A DNA stretch of 32,156 bases, taken from the NCBI GenBank assembly GCA_039028975.1, contig JBCCHB010000177.1:1-32156 (forward strand), read 5' to 3'. A model generated the notes under the pieces. That model was not told the origin of the DNA. It made no database searches and saw nothing but the letters and a program-made list of their open reading frames with translations. Below, piece after piece: positions 30,291 through 32,156 of this stretch; within the stretch, counting starts at the first letter, position 1; every line of letters begins with the position of its first letter. Source of the stretch: JAHBNG01 sp039028975. GTDB taxonomy: Bacteria; Chloroflexota; Anaerolineae; Caldilineales; Caldilineaceae. Position numbers and translations under genes: made by a program.

Positions 30291-30405
30291 AATGCCGTTT
30301 CTGGTGACCGTCACTGACGATGGCGAATTTGAGCTAGCAAAATTTCACGCTCGCGCTATCTTAAGTGACGTCACCTTCCATGAATTTGGTGAGTGGTTGG
30401 GAGGG

Positions 30406-31305
30406 CTAAACTTGAACAGGTTTCTCTATCCCGATTTGTGTCATGCTAATTTCCCACAAGCGATCCTGATTGCCGACGTCGTTGGCCAATGGATTGGCCT
30501 CTTCCCGTCTATTAGGCGGTCCGTAGTAAGCCCCGGTAATCGAACTTGCTTCTGGTGCTGAGGCTAGGTAGATAGCCGGTGCAGCCCCTTGATCTGGGCT
30601 GGCGCGATTAAAGAGACGACGGACCGGTGCAGCAACTTTGTAGAGCAGCCCGTTGTTTTGAGAAAATCCTGTCACCACTACCCCTGGATGAATAGCATTG
30701 GCCACTACGCCCGTTCCTTCTAACCGCCTCGCTAAGGCAAAGGCATGAGTCACATTGGCCAGTTTGCTTTGGCTATAAGCACCCCATCCCGCTCCAACAC
30801 TCCCTTTGCCCTCGCTATCCCAAGTCCCGTCGAACTGAAGATTCTCCCAGGAAAAGGTGCCTTCATGATGTGCGCCAGATGCTTGGTTAATAATACGCGC
30901 TTCGCCGTGTTCCGTAGCCGTCTTCTTGAGTAGATCGATCAAGCCATGGGCGAGATGAAAGTAGCTGAGATGATTGAGAGCCCAGCTCATCTCAGTACCT
31001 TCTGTGCTTAATTGTCTCTGCATAAACCAGGCACCAGCATTGTTGATCAACACATCGAGCCGAGAAAGATCTTGGTTGAGTCTTGTAATTAGATCTTTCG
31101 TCTCGCTCCTTGATGAGAGATCGGCCGCGTAGTAGCTAATATTCACATTGCTTATTGCCTTGCCGATCTGTTGAGCGGTGGCAGCACACCTGGCTTCACT
31201 CCGGCTAACGATGACAATACCTGCACCTTTGGTGGCTAACCCCTCGGCAATGGCCTGGCCAATGCCATTGGTTGCACCTGTAATTAAGATTGTTTTGTTC
31301 TTCAT
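30406..31305 (-). CDS. Short-chain dehydrogenase/reductase
   Basis: About 299-residue classical/extended SDR. The cofactor motif TGATNGIGQAIA starts the Rossmann fold; NNAGAW, the catalytic Ser region NQASGAHH and the YxxxK pair GAYSQSKLANV are visible, as in retinol-dehydrogenase-like members. The ATG at 31305 follows AAGGAGACCTG, a strong ribosome site; the frame stays open upstream to 31353 but lacks one there. It follows the MBL-fold hydrolase gene by 22 bp on the same strand, so the two are probably an operon. Substrate unknown. Confidence 0.92.
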   Translation of the reverse strand: MKNKTILITGATNGIGQAIAEGLATKGAGIVIVSRSEARCAATAQQIGKAISNVNISYYAADLSSRSETKDLITRLNQDLSRLDVLINNAGAWFMQRQLSTEGTEMSWALNHLSYFHLAHGLIDLLKKTATEHGEARIINQASGAHHEGTFSWENLQFDGTWDSEGKGSVGAGWGAYSQSKLANVTHAFALARRLEGTGVVANAIHPGVVVTGFSQNNGLLYKVAAPVRRLFNRASPDQGAAPAIYLASAPEASSITGAYYGPPNRREEANPLANDVGNQDRLWEISMTQIGIEKPVQV

Positions 31306-31327
31306 CAGGTCTCCTTGTATGCAGAAC

Positions 31328-32119
31328 TTACGCGATTCTAAACTTGTTTGCAAAGCGTTGAAGTCGCTTGGCCGGATTGATTAGTGGCTTCCCATGACCA
31401 AAGACCATGAGGTCGGCACTCCGAGCAAGCTCAGCCAAGCGTTTGATGCTACGCAGCCCGATCTCCCGGTTCTCATAAATAATTGATTCACTAGGACCAA
31501 AGACATTAGCACAGACATCCGCGGCAAAGAGAACATGCTCTCCTGTAGCTGAGGACCAACCGAGCGCAATCTGCCCTTCACAGTGTCCAGGCATATGGAA
31601 GACCTCAAAGCCGCCAGCTGGTTCTATAACTTCACCATCTTCCACATGCCCAACTTCGCTGACCGCGGGAATAGTCGGATCTTCACCAGAGAGCAGCAAT
31701 CGAGTCATGAACTGACCAAAGAGGGTTGGCGACGGCTTGTATGGGCGCATCGAGATCCCCTTTTCCACAAGAGTCGCATCTGCGCTGTGCATCCAGGCCC
31801 TGGCACCGCTCCCATCGACCAGCGCCTTAAGGCTACCTGCATGATCCGCATGGGCGTGGGTCACAATAATATCAGTGATAGAGCCAAGCGGAGCGATGGC
31901 TTCCATGATCAGCGGTGCAAAATCCGGGCTGCCTGTATCAATCAGCGTGAACCCATCGCTCTTTTGCACAGCAAATACATTTACATTTGAACGGGTTGCA
32001 CCCCATAACCCGTCGATAATTAAACCCGATAAACCCCCAGCTCTGCTGGGGAGACTATAAAAGTTTGACTTATGCGGCAGTTTCCAGTTGGCTAACGAAG
32101 TGGGCCGCTCGTTAACCAA
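31328..32119 (-). CDS. MBL-fold metallo-hydrolase
   Basis: 263-residue metallo-beta-lactamase-fold hydrolase. The zinc motif HAHADH begins at His88 and follows TLIDTGSPDF; MPGHCEGQIAL and FAADVCANVFG give the third and fourth zinc-ligand regions, and VFGHGKPL the last His. Such proteins hydrolyse lactones, thioesters or similar compounds. No ATG is present before the fold; translation may start at TTG 32119 without a clear ribosome site, and a TAA lies 17 codons upstream in frame. It probably shares an operon with the SDR. The gene is near the window edge but its N-terminus appears complete. Confidence 0.85.
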   Translation of the reverse strand: MVNERPTSLANWKLPHKSNFYSLPSRAGGLSGLIIDGLWGATRSNVNVFAVQKSDGFTLIDTGSPDFAPLIMEAIAPLGSITDIIVTHAHADHAGSLKALVDGSGARAWMHSADATLVEKGISMRPYKPSPTLFGQFMTRLLLSGEDPTIPAVSEVGHVEDGEVIEPAGGFEVFHMPGHCEGQIALGWSSATGEHVLFAADVCANVFGPSESIIYENREIGLRSIKRLAELARSADLMVFGHGKPLINPAKRLQRFANKFRIA

Positions 32120-32156
32120 CTGGAGACAAAAATGGACTACAAGAGTTTATCGCATA

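Noticed and set aside
30292..30561. Open frame of 89 codons directly after the DoxX-like gene
   Set aside because: Its second half is antisense to the short-chain dehydrogenase gene, it has no ribosome site and resembles no family I know.

Overview
The window looks like a chromosomal segment of a member of the Chloroflexota, possibly near the Caldilineales, Ardenticatenales or Herpetosiphonales; this is inference, not a measured placement. Supporting signs are two large secreted proteins that end in a [V/I]-[Y/W]-L-P-[L/I] tail, which I associate with Chloroflexota surface proteins, a fused lycopene cyclase followed by a CruF-like carotenoid hydratase, several phytanoyl-CoA dioxygenase (PhyH) genes and an exosortase gene. 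I see no tRNA, rRNA, CRISPR array, phage module or full insertion sequence.

Layout. 1-4.4 kb (minus strand): a patatin-like phospholipase, then a coupled pair encoding a secreted protein of unknown function and a multidomain caspase-like (C13-type) peptidase. 4.4-5.3 kb: a decayed phyH gene interrupted by a 117-bp miniature element, then a heptamer repeat. 5.3-8.9 kb: an amino-acid racemase convergent with a large SpoIID-domain wall protein. 9.1-11.8 kb: two XdhC-type genes, a CGFS glutaredoxin with BolA (iron-sulfur handling) and a histidine phosphatase. 11.9-15.2 kb: glucuronate isomerase, divergent from a coupled crtYcd-cruF carotenoid pair. 15.3-16.5 kb: a Gfo/Idh/MocA oxidoreductase. 16.5-17.2 kb: a gene-free stretch full of inverted and direct repeats. 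17.2-23.7 kb (plus strand): a GNAT-serine hydrolase fusion, three PhyH dioxygenases, a GNAT and a second Gfo/Idh/MocA oxidoreductase, which look like an uncharacterised small-molecule pathway. 23.9-28.6 kb: an exosortase fused to an EpsI-like domain, followed 33 bp later by a VIT/VWA membrane protein that carries its own PEP-CTERM signal. 28.7-32.1 kb: a saccharopine-dehydrogenase-like reductase, a DoxX-like membrane protein, a short-chain dehydrogenase and a metallo-beta-lactamase-fold hydrolase.

The two strongest less-described signals are (1) the exosortase/VIT-VWA pair, a protein-sorting enzyme next to a candidate dedicated membrane substrate, and (2) a family of palindromic repeats starting TATAAT or TATACT and ending GTATA. 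Two full copies keep pairing while their inner stem sequences differ, and one sits in frame inside the SpoIID gene. Two further miniature elements with terminal inverted repeats and apparent 8- and 9-bp target duplications (5039-5171 and 16905-17052) suggest past activity of non-autonomous mobile elements. All calls are from reading the sequence; no database search was run.
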